This document shows, piece after piece, positions 8,321 to 16,253 of a DNA stretch of 64,000 nucleotides; within the stretch, counting starts at the first letter, position 1, and every line of letters begins with the position of its first letter. Source of the stretch: Hymenobacter lucidus. Lineage in GTDB: Bacteria; Bacteroidota; Bacteroidia; Cytophagales; Hymenobacteraceae. The DNA lies in the NCBI RefSeq assembly GCF_020447265.1, contig NZ_JAJADR010000003.1:1-64000 (forward strand). Reading direction: 5' to 3'. The notes beneath the pieces were generated by a model, which was not told the DNA's origin, searched no databases, and worked only from the letters and a program-made list of their open reading frames with translations. Made by a program: the position numbers and the translations under genes.

Positions 8321-8665
8321 ATGTATTCTGCCCTATCCGACAAAAGTGACGCTATTCAACAGGCCGTCTGGCAACTGACTGCCAAACTTGGCAATACCTA
8401 TTTTGATATAGTAGATTATTGGACCGATGATGCTGATGCCATCGGCATTGCCCACCCCGATAATCACGGTATTCTGGCCTACATTTCAACTTGCTACCTC
8501 AAAGAATCAGGCGGCTACTATGTGGCGCTAAAGCTACCGAAGTATCACAGCTCGTTTCCCTACAAGGACATGAGAAGCCACGATGTTCAAAGCATCAATG
8601 GTTTGGCCGCAATAATGCTGATGCATTTTAATATGGGCCATATAGCCAATTCCCGTTGCGCATGA
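8321..8665 (+). CDS. Hypothetical protein, 114 residues
   Basis: A small soluble acidic protein with no signal peptide that I do not recognise. It has an acidic and aromatic first half (VDYWTDDADAIGIAHPDN) and a mixed strand-helix pattern. Its ATG directly abuts the T run of the upstream terminator, so it must have its own promoter, and a -7-like element lies 32 bases upstream. Its TGA overlaps the next ATG by four bases (ATGA), which implies co-translation and a shared job with that protein. Codon use is less GC-rich than in the neighbours. Confidence 0.6.
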   Translation: MYSALSDKSDAIQQAVWQLTAKLGNTYFDIVDYWTDDADAIGIAHPDNHGILAYISTCYLKESGGYYVALKLPKYHSSFPYKDMRSHDVQSINGLAAIMLMHFNMGHIANSRCA

Positions 8666-9135
8666 GTGGACTGGATTTCCTGGCAGAAGTCAGCACTGAG
8701 TTTAGCTTCACGCCGCTTTTCGTTGGCGCGGGCTCGTCTGATCTTTTCCTGGAGGCACAGCACAACGAGCATGCCTTGTCACTCACTGCGGCCCAGGCCC
8801 AAAGCCTGACCGTGGAGGATTTGCGGCAAATGATTTACCATATCATTGCGGCCAAAAGGGAACAGCTACAGCACATACGCGGCAGTTCCTATGCCATGCA
8901 GTTTTATTGCTGGCACGATGAGCAAGCCGGCCAGCTGCGCTTTAGCCTAATAGCCGCCGCCGCAATGCTTCCTTTCGGGTGCCGGGTGCAGCTGGTTGCT
9001 GAGGTAGCCGATATTCTCCAGCCCTTCCTTACCTCCAGCTACCTTGACGGAATTTCGTGGTCTGAGCTGGAGGAAGCCACCCCCAGTTTCGAAGCAGATG
9101 AATACCTCCTCAAGGTGTGGCAAACAGTTTTATAA
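8662..9135 (+). CDS. Hypothetical protein, 157 residues
   Basis: A soluble protein of unknown function translated by ATGA overlap with the gene before it. It has no signal peptide, no obvious motif and only one short hydrophobic patch (FSLIAAAAMLPFG). ATG 8662 was chosen over an in-frame TTG at 8656 because of the clean four-base overlap. The pair is bounded by terminators on both sides and so forms an isolated two-gene unit. Confidence 0.6.
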   Translation: MSGLDFLAEVSTEFSFTPLFVGAGSSDLFLEAQHNEHALSLTAAQAQSLTVEDLRQMIYHIIAAKREQLQHIRGSSYAMQFYCWHDEQAGQLRFSLIAAAAMLPFGCRVQLVAEVADILQPFLTSSYLDGISWSELEEATPSFEADEYLLKVWQTVL

Positions 9136-9177
9136 ATCACCAGCGGCCCGGCAATTATGCCGGGCCGCTGGTGATTT
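9134..9177. terminator. Strong bidirectional terminator between convergent genes
   Basis: Perfect 19-bp stem (9134-9152 with 9159-9177) with a 6-base loop and A/T-rich flanks on both sides. It starts inside the stop codon of the hypothetical gene and serves the convergent GAF gene as well. Confidence 0.85.
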
Positions 9178-9198
9178 AATAGAATAGCTTACTATTTC

Positions 9199-9912
9199 CT
9201 ACCCTGCCACCTGTGCCATACGCCGCTTGAGCACTTTGGCCAAGCCCTCGAGGCGCCGCTCGATGAGCTGGGCTACTTCCTCGTCCTCGTAGTCGATGCC
9301 CTGGTTGCGGGAGTTGAGGTAGCGGGCCAAAGCGGAGTTTTCGTCCAGCGTGTCGGCCAGCTCGGCCTGGGCTTCCTCCCATTCCTCCTGCTCATTGGCC
9401 CGCAGGTAGCGCACCCGCAGCTCTATCGTCTGACTCACCAGTGCCGCCAGCCGGGTCAGCACGGCAGTTTCGTTGACGGATAGCGTACGGAATTCCTTGC
9501 CGATAACGGCCAGCATGCCTACCCGGGCACCGTCGGGCATTTGCAGCGCGGCCCCGGCATAGAACTTCAGCCCAATAGCCTGGGCCACGTCGGGCTTGAT
9601 AAGGGTGCAGCTTTCGGGCTTGTAGTCGGACGTTACGACGGCCTCGTCCTGCAGAATGGCCGCCGAGCACATGCTTTCCACCCGCGGCAGGCCCGGGATT
9701 CCCTCGGCCCCGGTCACCGACTTAAACCACACGTACTCGTCATCGACGAGGGAAATCAGCGAAATAGGCGTATTAAACAGTTGCGCAGCCCAGGTCGTGT
9801 AGTCGTCAAAAATCGGCTCGGGCGTGGTATTGACGATATCGTACTGGTGAAGTGTACGCAGTCGGGCCGCGTCGTTGGCGGGCACCAGAGAATCCGGAAA
9901 ACTAGTACTCAT
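9199..9912 (-). CDS. GAF domain protein
   Basis: A 237-residue soluble protein with one GAF domain over about residues 10-170. The family pattern RLRTLHQYDIVNTTPE, then FNTPISLISLVD and WFKSVTG, is that of GAF proteins usually found at the N-terminus of sensor kinases and diguanylate cyclases. Here no output domain follows, only a charged helical tail (EQEEWEEAQAELADTLDEN) that could form a coiled coil. It probably senses a small molecule or redox state and acts through a partner. ATG 9912 begins at the domain; the longer frame adds an unlikely extension. It follows pirin on the same strand. Confidence 0.82.
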   Translation of the reverse strand: MSTSFPDSLVPANDAARLRTLHQYDIVNTTPEPIFDDYTTWAAQLFNTPISLISLVDDEYVWFKSVTGAEGIPGLPRVESMCSAAILQDEAVVTSDYKPESCTLIKPDVAQAIGLKFYAGAALQMPDGARVGMLAVIGKEFRTLSVNETAVLTRLAALVSQTIELRVRYLRANEQEEWEEAQAELADTLDENSALARYLNSRNQGIDYEDEEVAQLIERRLEGLAKVLKRRMAQVAG

Positions 9913-9941
9913 GCAAGGGGTATCGAATGGATATAAAAGCA

Positions 9942-10013
9942 AAATTCCACTGCGCGGCGCATTGCCGACGAGCATAGATAGCCATCAGCAACCACGTCCG
10001 CGTAGTGGAATTT
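9942..10013 (-). terminator. Long-loop hairpin between pirin and GAF genes
   Basis: A 16-bp stem with one mismatch (9942-9957 with 9998-10013) and a 40-base loop. Read on the minus strand it is followed by a T-rich run. It lies 14 bases after the pirin stop and 29 bases before the GAF start, so it may terminate or attenuate the pirin transcript. Confidence 0.5.
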
Positions 10014-10027
10014 ACCGTTGAGGCAGA

Positions 10028-10747
10028 CTAGTAGTTCGCCTCGCTCGACGGCAGGTCAATCAGAATAAACTGCGCATCTTTTTTGGCCCGGATCTGCACC
10101 ACGTGCTCGTCGGTCATGCGGGCTTGGTCGTTGGGGCCCAGTTCGGTGCCGTTCACGTAAATCGTGCCTTCCTTCACGTAGATGAAGGTATTGCGGATCG
10201 GGAAGGTCTTGAACTCAATTTCTTTATCCTCCTTCAGGTTTGCCCAGTAAATGGTGCTGTTGGAGTTCATGTACACCACATCTTCGAGCACCTTCTGGCC
10301 CGATACAATGGGCATCAGCTCATTTTTGCTGTCCAGCAAGTCAAGGTCTTTCTGCTCGTAGCTGGGTGCGAGGCCCTTCTGGTTGGGCATAAACCACAAT
10401 TGGTAGATATGCAGCGGCTTATCGGTGCGGTTAAACTCGGAGTGGGCCAAGCCGGTGCCGGCCGTCATGCGCTGCACCTCTCCCTTCGGAATGGTAGTCT
10501 GGTTGCCCATCGTATCCTCGTGGGTTACTTCCCCGTCGAGCACGATGGTCACGATTTCCATTTCGGAATGCGGATGCTGCGGGAAGCCCGAGTTGGGCGC
10601 AATACTATCGTCGTTGAATACCCGCAACGGCCCAAAATGGATGTTATTAGGGTCGTAATAGTCGGCGAAGGAAAACAGGAAATAGCTACTTAGCCAGCTT
10701 ACGGGCGCAGCATGGTGGCGGTCGGTGGCAGGAATATACTTCAGCAT
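10028..10747 (-). CDS. Pirin family protein
   Basis: A 239-residue bicupin of the pirin family (quercetinase YhhW-like). The N-terminal cupin has the metal-ligand pattern HPHSEMEIV and later GLAHSEFN, giving the expected two His, then His and Glu. Known members bind iron and act as redox-sensing cofactors or quercetin 2,3-dioxygenases; the substrate here is unknown. Length is typical. ATG 10747 starts at MLKYIPA, the family N-terminus, and the upstream 29-codon extension was rejected. Confidence 0.92.
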   Translation of the reverse strand: MLKYIPATDRHHAAPVSWLSSYFLFSFADYYDPNNIHFGPLRVFNDDSIAPNSGFPQHPHSEMEIVTIVLDGEVTHEDTMGNQTTIPKGEVQRMTAGTGLAHSEFNRTDKPLHIYQLWFMPNQKGLAPSYEQKDLDLLDSKNELMPIVSGQKVLEDVVYMNSNSTIYWANLKEDKEIEFKTFPIRNTFIYVKEGTIYVNGTELGPNDQARMTDEHVVQIRAKKDAQFILIDLPSSEANY

Positions 10748-10830
10748 GGAGTTTCGGGTGGTTGGTGTGGTAGCAAACTGCCTACGACATACGCACCAAA
10801 GCCCGGTGAAGTTAGAAACAACCGCAAACA

Positions 10831-10864
10831 CCAAGGCCCGCCCGAAGTTTCGGGCGGGCCTTGG
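10831..10864. terminator. Terminator downstream of the XRE/S24 regulator gene
   Basis: 16-bp perfect arms (10831-10846 with 10849-10864) with a minimal loop. It lies 23 bases after the regulator stop, on the 5' side of pirin, so it separates the two transcription units. Confidence 0.75.
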
Positions 10865-10886
10865 TATGGCTTTGCCAACAATGCGG

Positions 10887-11696
10887 CTAGGCTTTTTTCA
10901 GCGTGCTCATCTGCTGCTGCAAGTCCAGAACAATGCTGGCCAGGCGCGAGAGCGACAGATCGGCAATGGGGAACGTGCTGCTGATGTATGACTTAGCCTC
11001 CCAGATTTCCACCACGTCTTCCACTCCGATTTCATAGGGCGAGTACACGGGGTTATCGGAATGCAGCGACAACGTCGCGCCGTCTTTGAGCTTGTTGAAG
11101 ATGCGCTTGAACACGATACCTTCCTTGCTGCTCACCACGATGCAGGGCGTGCCGTCCTTAATGGTCAGCCAGTCGTCGACGTAGCGGCCCACGATGACGG
11201 TACCCGAGGCAATGGGCAGCATCGAGTCGCCGGCTATTTCGAAGGCGCGGTAGGTGCCACCGCTGCCGAGCATGGGCAGGCGGAACTTGGGCAGCTCCTC
11301 GATGAACTCCGGGTCGGCGTAGCCATTGAGGTAGCCGGCGGCGGCCTTCAGCGGAACCAGTTCGATGTTCTCGTTCTGCTCCTTATCAACGGTGAGGGCC
11401 AGAATGCGCAGACCATTGGCGGGACGCGGCGAGGGCGGCTCAGGGGAATTGATAGCAGGCTCCAGCTGGCGCAAAGCAGCTTTCTGGGCGCTCTTCTTGG
11501 TGAAGTCGGTGGTCACCAGCGCGTCGAGCGAGATGCCGAACAGGCGCGCCATGTTGACCAGGGTACTGAGTTTGGGCTCAGCCCGGCCTTCTTCGTAAGC
11601 GCCTACTAGAGAGCGTTTGATACCAAGTTTTTCGGCCATCTGAGCCTGAGTCAGGGCCAGTTCGCGCCGCCAGAATTTCAGGTTGGTGTTTATCAT
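10887..11696 (-). CDS. XRE-type repressor with S24 (LexA/CI-like) self-cleavage domain
   Basis: A 269-residue regulator. Residues 4-60 form an HTH_3 domain (ELALTQAQMAEKLGIKRSLV) and, after a Pro-rich linker, residues 115-245 form an S24 domain. All self-cleavage parts are visible: a possible Ala120-Gly121 scissile bond in LKAAAGYLNG, Ser158 in GDSML, and Lys197 in FKRI. Members are cleaved when stress activates RecA, or bind other signals. Canonical LexA has a winged helix instead of this HTH, so this is not LexA itself. No phage genes are nearby. A 13-bp palindrome about 80 bases before the ATG may be its own operator. Confidence 0.88.
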   Translation of the reverse strand: MINTNLKFWRRELALTQAQMAEKLGIKRSLVGAYEEGRAEPKLSTLVNMARLFGISLDALVTTDFTKKSAQKAALRQLEPAINSPEPPSPRPANGLRILALTVDKEQNENIELVPLKAAAGYLNGYADPEFIEELPKFRLPMLGSGGTYRAFEIAGDSMLPIASGTVIVGRYVDDWLTIKDGTPCIVVSSKEGIVFKRIFNKLKDGATLSLHSDNPVYSPYEIGVEDVVEIWEAKSYISSTFPIADLSLSRLASIVLDLQQQMSTLKKA

Positions 11697-11774
11697 CGCG
11701 GGTAGGGAGCCGGGAATGGCTTCGACATCAAAGGGTTATCGGCTCGTGAAATTAGCAACAAACCCGCAGCATTA

Positions 11775-11787
11775 CTAATTCAATTAG
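11775..11787. promoter_or_regulatory. Possible operator palindrome upstream of the XRE/S24 gene
   Basis: CTAATTCAATTAG is a perfect 13-bp palindrome with a central C, in an A/T-rich stretch 79 bases upstream of the regulator start. Position and symmetry fit autoregulation; no second copy was seen. Confidence 0.35.
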
Positions 11788-11879
11788 CTTTATTTTTTTA
11801 GAAAAAAAGTTCCGCTGCTCTGTTAACCATTCTCCCGCCTGCCGGCAGCCTATAGCAACAGCAGGCCGTGCCAAAGCTA

Positions 11880-12818
11880 CTACTGGCTTACCGGGTCAGG
11901 TGTGGCTACTCCGTCCTTCAGGCTGGGCGGATTCAACAGTGTAGGCTGGGAATTGCGGGCCGTGGCCGCGCCGGACTCGGCCCACCATTCCTCGTTGGTC
12001 CAGTACTCGTTCCAGCCCAGGCGGGCATACTTGGGGTTGATGCTGACTTCCCGTTCACCGATGCTAAAATTCTGGAGCACCTGGCTGGCAATCGGCAGGA
12101 AATTGTAGGCCCAGATGGTCGGCTTCTGCTCGTTGGTCTGGTAGCTGCGCCAGGTACCTTCAAACAGGCTAATCGAGCCCCGCGTAGCCGATTCCTCTGT
12201 GGCCGGGATGGTCAGACCGAATAGGGCCAGCCCGTCGGGCCGGTTGGGGTCGAGGCTGAAGGTGACGGCCGTTTTGCCGGAAAAGGTACCGGCTCCTTTG
12301 CGGCTTGGCTCCTCATTGAAGACGTACGTGCCCGTAGCCGTATAGCCCTGGGCGTTGCTTTTCTCATCATCCAGATACCCACGCATCTCCGCCGGGTCGA
12401 TGGCCAGATCATTAATAGTGTGCAGCGTGATGGTACCAGTAAAAGGCGTTATCTGCTTCTTAAACCGATCCTTGCCCATAACATGGTATACGCCGGGGTG
12501 CAGGGTGTCTTTGCGTACCGAGAGCAACACAATTTCCATACGGTAATGGTCGGCGCCCAGAAAGCCGTTCATGGCGCTGAGGCTGGCTTCGTCGGCCGGG
12601 CGCCACAGTTCTGCCAGATCGTACTGGGCCAGAAACGTTTGCATTTCGGGGGTCGGCACCGGAGTTGCTTCCGCCACTTTTGCGGTCTTCACCGAGGCTT
12701 CGTGCACCGGGGCTGACTGAGCGGCGGCCGGGTCGGCAGGGGTTTGCTTAACGGTGGCTGACTGGTGGCAAGCAGCCAGGAAGCACAGACAACCGAGCAG
12801 GTACAAGGACTTTTTCAT
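11880..12818 (-). CDS. Unrecognised lipoprotein, paralog A of a four-copy tandem family
   Basis: A 312-residue protein with a lipoprotein signal (MKKSLYLLGCLCFLAAC). After a low-complexity linker it shares the four-paralog core: an N-terminal motif QYDLAELW, then MNGFLGADHYRMEIV, a strand-rich middle with GKxRxxxxxTPFTGTI, GAGTFSGKTAVTFS, and the C-terminal block IGEREVSINPKYARLGW with NEY and NEEWW. A 30-residue tail follows the last motif, unlike copies B and C. I know no function for this family. The core looks like a beta-rich envelope protein. It is the last gene of a probable operon with copies B, C, D and the DUF2306 gene. Confidence 0.75.
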   Translation of the reverse strand: MKKSLYLLGCLCFLAACHQSATVKQTPADPAAAQSAPVHEASVKTAKVAEATPVPTPEMQTFLAQYDLAELWRPADEASLSAMNGFLGADHYRMEIVLLSVRKDTLHPGVYHVMGKDRFKKQITPFTGTITLHTINDLAIDPAEMRGYLDDEKSNAQGYTATGTYVFNEEPSRKGAGTFSGKTAVTFSLDPNRPDGLALFGLTIPATEESATRGSISLFEGTWRSYQTNEQKPTIWAYNFLPIASQVLQNFSIGEREVSINPKYARLGWNEYWTNEEWWAESGAATARNSQPTLLNPPSLKDGVATPDPVSQ

Positions 12819-12889
12819 CGGGCTTTTGCGAATAGTATAATGGGTGGCACAAAGAAAATGTAACAGAATCAAAAACAGCCTTTTATTCC

Positions 12890-13651
12890 CTATAAGGCCG
12901 GCTCTTCGGCATCGGCCCACCACTCTTCGTTATCCCAGAAATTCTGCCAGCCCACGCGGCTGTATTTGGGGTTGATGTGCGGGCCCCGCTCACCCAGGCT
13001 AAAGTTCTCCATTACGGTGTTGGCAATATTCATGAAGTTACTAGCCCACACCAGCTTGATGGGCTGCGGATGCGCGGCACTGCTCCAGGTACTGGTAAAA
13101 GTAGAGCCCTCTCCACCCCCGCCGGGAGACCACCAAAATTGCCGGCCCGGCAAGTAAGCTACGCCCGTTGGAGTTTGGGAAAAAGTGACGGTCAACGTGC
13201 CAGTGAAAACGCCTGCGCCTTCCTCAGTGGCGCTTTCGGTCAGGCGGAAACGGCCGCTGGCCTGGTACTGCGCCTGCGGCTTGGCCGTCTCGGAAACGTA
13301 CTGGGATTTTACTTTCTTGATGGCGCTGAGCGTGATAGTGCCGCTGAAGGGCAGCAGCCGTTCCCGCTCCCGGCTTTTGCCCTCCACATGATACAGGGCC
13401 GGATTTTTACTATCGCGCTGCACCTTTTCAAATACGAGATTGAAGGGTCGATACTGCGGGCCCATGCACCCAAGCATGGTCTGGGCTTCGGCGGGCCGCG
13501 CCGAAACCAGCCAGAGCGGCGCCAGGTTGAACTTACGCAGCAGCGCCGCCGAGCTGGCCGTTGCCGCTGGCTTGCGCGGGGCGGGCTTGGGAGCAGGCCC
13601 AGCAGCGGCCAGCGTGGTTAGCAGGAAAGCAAGCAGAACGAGCAATTTCAT
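12890..13651 (-). CDS. Unrecognised secreted protein, paralog B
   Basis: A 253-residue protein with a Sec signal (MKLLVLLAFLLTTLAAAGPA) but no lipobox cysteine, so it is likely periplasmic or secreted. The core matches copy A: KFNLAPLW, a YRPFNLVFEKV strand, VEGKSRERERLLPFSGTITL, GAGVFTGTLTVTFS, ASNFMNIANTVMENFSLGER, then INPKYSRVGWQNFW and NEEWW. A Gly/Trp-rich insert (FWWSPGGGGEGS) is special to this copy. It lies 71 bases before copy A on the same strand. Function unknown. Confidence 0.75.
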   Translation of the reverse strand: MKLLVLLAFLLTTLAAAGPAPKPAPRKPAATASSAALLRKFNLAPLWLVSARPAEAQTMLGCMGPQYRPFNLVFEKVQRDSKNPALYHVEGKSRERERLLPFSGTITLSAIKKVKSQYVSETAKPQAQYQASGRFRLTESATEEGAGVFTGTLTVTFSQTPTGVAYLPGRQFWWSPGGGGEGSTFTSTWSSAAHPQPIKLVWASNFMNIANTVMENFSLGERGPHINPKYSRVGWQNFWDNEEWWADAEEPAL

Positions 13652-13704
13652 GGACAGTGGGTAATAATGGGCGAAGGAGGCTACTTTTCCGGGTGAGCAG
13701 CACA

Positions 13705-14526
13705 TTAAGGCTCAACGGTAACTTTATTCTCGTCCCACCACTCCTCGGGGTCATAATATTCATTCCAGCCGTAGCGGGCGTATTTGGGGTTAATATCAAC
13801 AGCGCGCCCCCCGACGGTGAAATCACCTAGCACCTCGTTGCCGATAAGTACCAGCTCGGCGGCCCACAGTGCCTCCTGCCGCTTCCCTGCCTGCTCATAA
13901 TAGCCTTCGAAGGCAAAGAGCCGGGAATTTCGCGCAATCGACGCATAGTCGGAATGCAGAGCACATCCTTTCTCAGGTGACGCACTGAAGTCGATGGCAG
14001 TCGTTCCGGACAGGATCTTCTTCTTCTCCGCCCCCGACCAAAAGGCAAATTGCCCCACTGCCGTATACACCGGCTGCTGCGAGTTGTTGTACCCCCGGTG
14101 GCCATAGCGCCGGATCTGTTGTAGGTGAATCGTGCCTCGCAACGGGGTAATCTGGTGCCTGAGCCGCATCAGTCCCTGCACGTGGAACAGGCCAGGCTGT
14201 TGCTCATTCTGCCGGACGCGCTTGAATACCACTTCCAGACGCTGGTGCTGCAGGCCCACAAAGCCGTTCTGGACGGGGCTTTCCGGGCGCAGCAGCCAGA
14301 GACTGGCAATATCGTAGCGCCGCAACAACGTCTCCCGCTCCTGCCAGTCCAGGGTATCGGCCAGCGGCATCAGCTGCCGGCTGCGCGAAGGTAGCAGCAA
14401 GGGGTCATGGCTGGCTTCGGCACGCTGCTTGGCCACCTGTTGCCGCCAGGCCCACCCCAACTGGGCGGCCAGCAGCAGCCCGAATACCAAGGCGCTCCAC
14501 CCGACGTATTTTTTCCAGTTGCGCAT
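13705..14526 (-). CDS. Unrecognised membrane-anchored protein, paralog C
   Basis: A 273-residue protein whose N-terminus is an uncleaved anchor rather than a lipoprotein signal (YVGWSALVFGLLLAAQLGWAW), so it is probably an inner-membrane protein with a periplasmic core. The core repeats the family motifs: RRYDIASLW, QNGFVGLQHQRLEVVFKRV, HQITPLRGTIHL, INPKYARYGWNEYYDPEEWW. The position usually holding VxGKxR reads VQGLMRLR. ATG 14526 was chosen because the 51-codon extension runs into copy D. Function unknown. Confidence 0.72.
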   Translation of the reverse strand: MRNWKKYVGWSALVFGLLLAAQLGWAWRQQVAKQRAEASHDPLLLPSRSRQLMPLADTLDWQERETLLRRYDIASLWLLRPESPVQNGFVGLQHQRLEVVFKRVRQNEQQPGLFHVQGLMRLRHQITPLRGTIHLQQIRRYGHRGYNNSQQPVYTAVGQFAFWSGAEKKKILSGTTAIDFSASPEKGCALHSDYASIARNSRLFAFEGYYEQAGKRQEALWAAELVLIGNEVLGDFTVGGRAVDINPKYARYGWNEYYDPEEWWDENKVTVEP

Positions 14527-14587
14527 CAGTTGGCAGGTGTAGAATAGCGGTTCATCGGGAAAACAGACAACCAAGGGGTACAATTGA

Positions 14588-15532
14588 TTACTCCGTAGGT
14601 GCAGCGCTGGGCCACAGCTGGGTTTGAGAATCGGGCGCGGGCGTATCCGCCCACCATTCATCATGCTGGTAGTATTCATTCCACCCCCGGGCTACGTAGG
14701 CTGGGCTGATTTCCGGGCCGCGTAGGCCCATCGTCATCTGGGAGGTAACCTTGTAGGCGTAGCGGATGAAGTTGCTGCCCCAAACCACGGAGCGGCTCAC
14801 CTGCCCCGCCGCGTTCAGCCGCTCGCCTTCAAAGAGCACTCCGGCACCGCAGGCCGGCGAGCCTTCCAGGATATTTCTGTTGTTGGCACTGGCCTTTTTA
14901 TCTGGGCCCAGGGCAAAATCGGCGTTTACCTGCCCACGCAGCTGGCCGCCATTCGACTCCTGAAGCTGAAACCGCCCGGTGATACTATACAGGGGCCGGG
15001 GTACTTCGGTCTCATCCTCCGAGTTCCAGATACCCCAGGCGGACCCGGCCGACTTGTCAACTGTTTCTGCCAGCCGGTACAGCTGCTGCCAGCTGATGGT
15101 GCCGCTGAAGCTGCGGATGACGTGTTTGTAACGCGTTTTGCCCGATACCCGCCAGACAGCCGGCTGCTGCGGGTCGGGGCTTATGTTGGTAAAAGCCACT
15201 TCGTAGCGGTAGTGCCGCGCATCTCCGAAGCCGTCCATATTGCCAGTGCGTATCACCCCGGTCAGGTCGTAACGCTGCAACAGCGTATCGAGCCCAACAG
15301 CAACCTGGGGCGCTACTGGCACTACTCTTCGCATACCCAGGTAATAATTACGCCGCCGGCTTGGCGCAGCCTCGACCGGCAGCAGGCTGTCGGCGTCCGG
15401 ATCGGGCACCTCATCAGGTTCGAGCAGGGAAGTAGCGTTGGCGGGTGGGCTCATCTGCACCTGCCCCTGCCGCTGGCAGGCCAGCGCCACCAGCAATGCG
15501 CCTACGGCCGCAAGTAGAGGTCCTTTCTTCAT
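14588..15532 (-). CDS. Unrecognised lipoprotein, paralog D
   Basis: A 314-residue lipoprotein (MKKGPLLAAVGALLVALAC). It is the most diverged of the four: it keeps QRYDLTGV, MDGFGDARHYRYEVAF, VSGKTRYKHVIRSFSGTIS and the C-terminal GWNEYYQHDEWW, but NPKYAR is changed to SPAYVAR. It has an Ala/Ser/Pro-rich linker after the signal and a short proline-rich tail. The gene sits 22 bases after the DUF2306 gene and is the first of the four in transcription order. Function unknown. Confidence 0.73.
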   Translation of the reverse strand: MKKGPLLAAVGALLVALACQRQGQVQMSPPANATSLLEPDEVPDPDADSLLPVEAAPSRRRNYYLGMRRVVPVAPQVAVGLDTLLQRYDLTGVIRTGNMDGFGDARHYRYEVAFTNISPDPQQPAVWRVSGKTRYKHVIRSFSGTISWQQLYRLAETVDKSAGSAWGIWNSEDETEVPRPLYSITGRFQLQESNGGQLRGQVNADFALGPDKKASANNRNILEGSPACGAGVLFEGERLNAAGQVSRSVVWGSNFIRYAYKVTSQMTMGLRGPEISPAYVARGWNEYYQHDEWWADTPAPDSQTQLWPSAAPTE

Positions 15533-15554
15533 AAAAACAGGTAGCAAAACAACT

Positions 15555-16253
15555 TTAGCCAGCCACGGCGGCCGCCTCTTTCACCGGGAGAAAACGCGCC
15601 TGCCGCAGCAACCGCCGCGCCGCGCCCAGCTGAATCAGCACTTCGGCCAGCACTAGATTGCCGGTCCAGGAAAGCCAGGTAACGGTGAGGTAGGTTTCGA
15701 TGGGCTTCGTGCCGAAAAGGTAATAAAGCAGGTAGCTTTCCGAGCGCAGACTCAGGGCGGCCAGCGTCACGGCAAAACTGCGAATCATCCACTCGGTGTG
15801 TTGCTCCCAGCGCCGCTGCCGGGCCAAGCGGTAGGCCTGCCAAGTGCTCAGCCACCACACCACGCACTGCAGCGCAAAACCCACTTTGGCCACCAGCCCG
15901 CCGTTGGCGAAGCCGGCCAGAACCAGGCCCGAAGGCCCGGCCAAGGCCAGCACCGAAACCACGTAAAGCTTGCCCAGACGGCGGTGCCACCCGGCGCGGC
16001 CCCGAAACAGGCGTGGAAAAAACTGCGCCAGCCCGGCCGCCAGCACCCACAGGCTGCTGGTGATGTGCACGTAGAAGCCCAGCCGAAACAGCCCGCTGCC
16101 GTTGGTAGCATCCGATTTGGTAGTCAGGAAATGAATACCCGGCTCAAACGACAGATAGGGCCATACTTTAGTAGCCATCAGCACGGTGAAGGCCACCACC
16201 AGCGCACCCGCCAGGAACTGCAGCAGGCGCGGAAAACTCAGGAAAGAAAGCAT
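15555..16253 (-). CDS. DUF2306 family membrane protein
   Basis: A 232-residue integral membrane protein with about six to seven hydrophobic segments. The motifs GFYVHITSSLWVLAAGLAQF, WHRRLGKLYVVSV and QHTEWMIRSFAVTLAAL, with conserved His in predicted helices, fit the DUF2306 family, whose His pattern has suggested haem binding or a cytochrome b561-like fold. Function is unproven. It is the first gene of a five-gene minus-strand run ending with copy A of the unrecognised family, with gaps of 22-71 bases. ATG 16253 begins just before the first membrane helix. Confidence 0.8.
   Translation of the reverse strand: MLSFLSFPRLLQFLAGALVVAFTVLMATKVWPYLSFEPGIHFLTTKSDATNGSGLFRLGFYVHITSSLWVLAAGLAQFFPRLFRGRAGWHRRLGKLYVVSVLALAGPSGLVLAGFANGGLVAKVGFALQCVVWWLSTWQAYRLARQRRWEQHTEWMIRSFAVTLAALSLRSESYLLYYLFGTKPIETYLTVTWLSWTGNLVLAEVLIQLGAARRLLRQARFLPVKEAAAVAG

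Noticed and set aside
10887..11696. Prophage repressor
   Set aside because: No integrase, terminase or structural phage genes in the surroundings; a chromosomal regulator is simpler.
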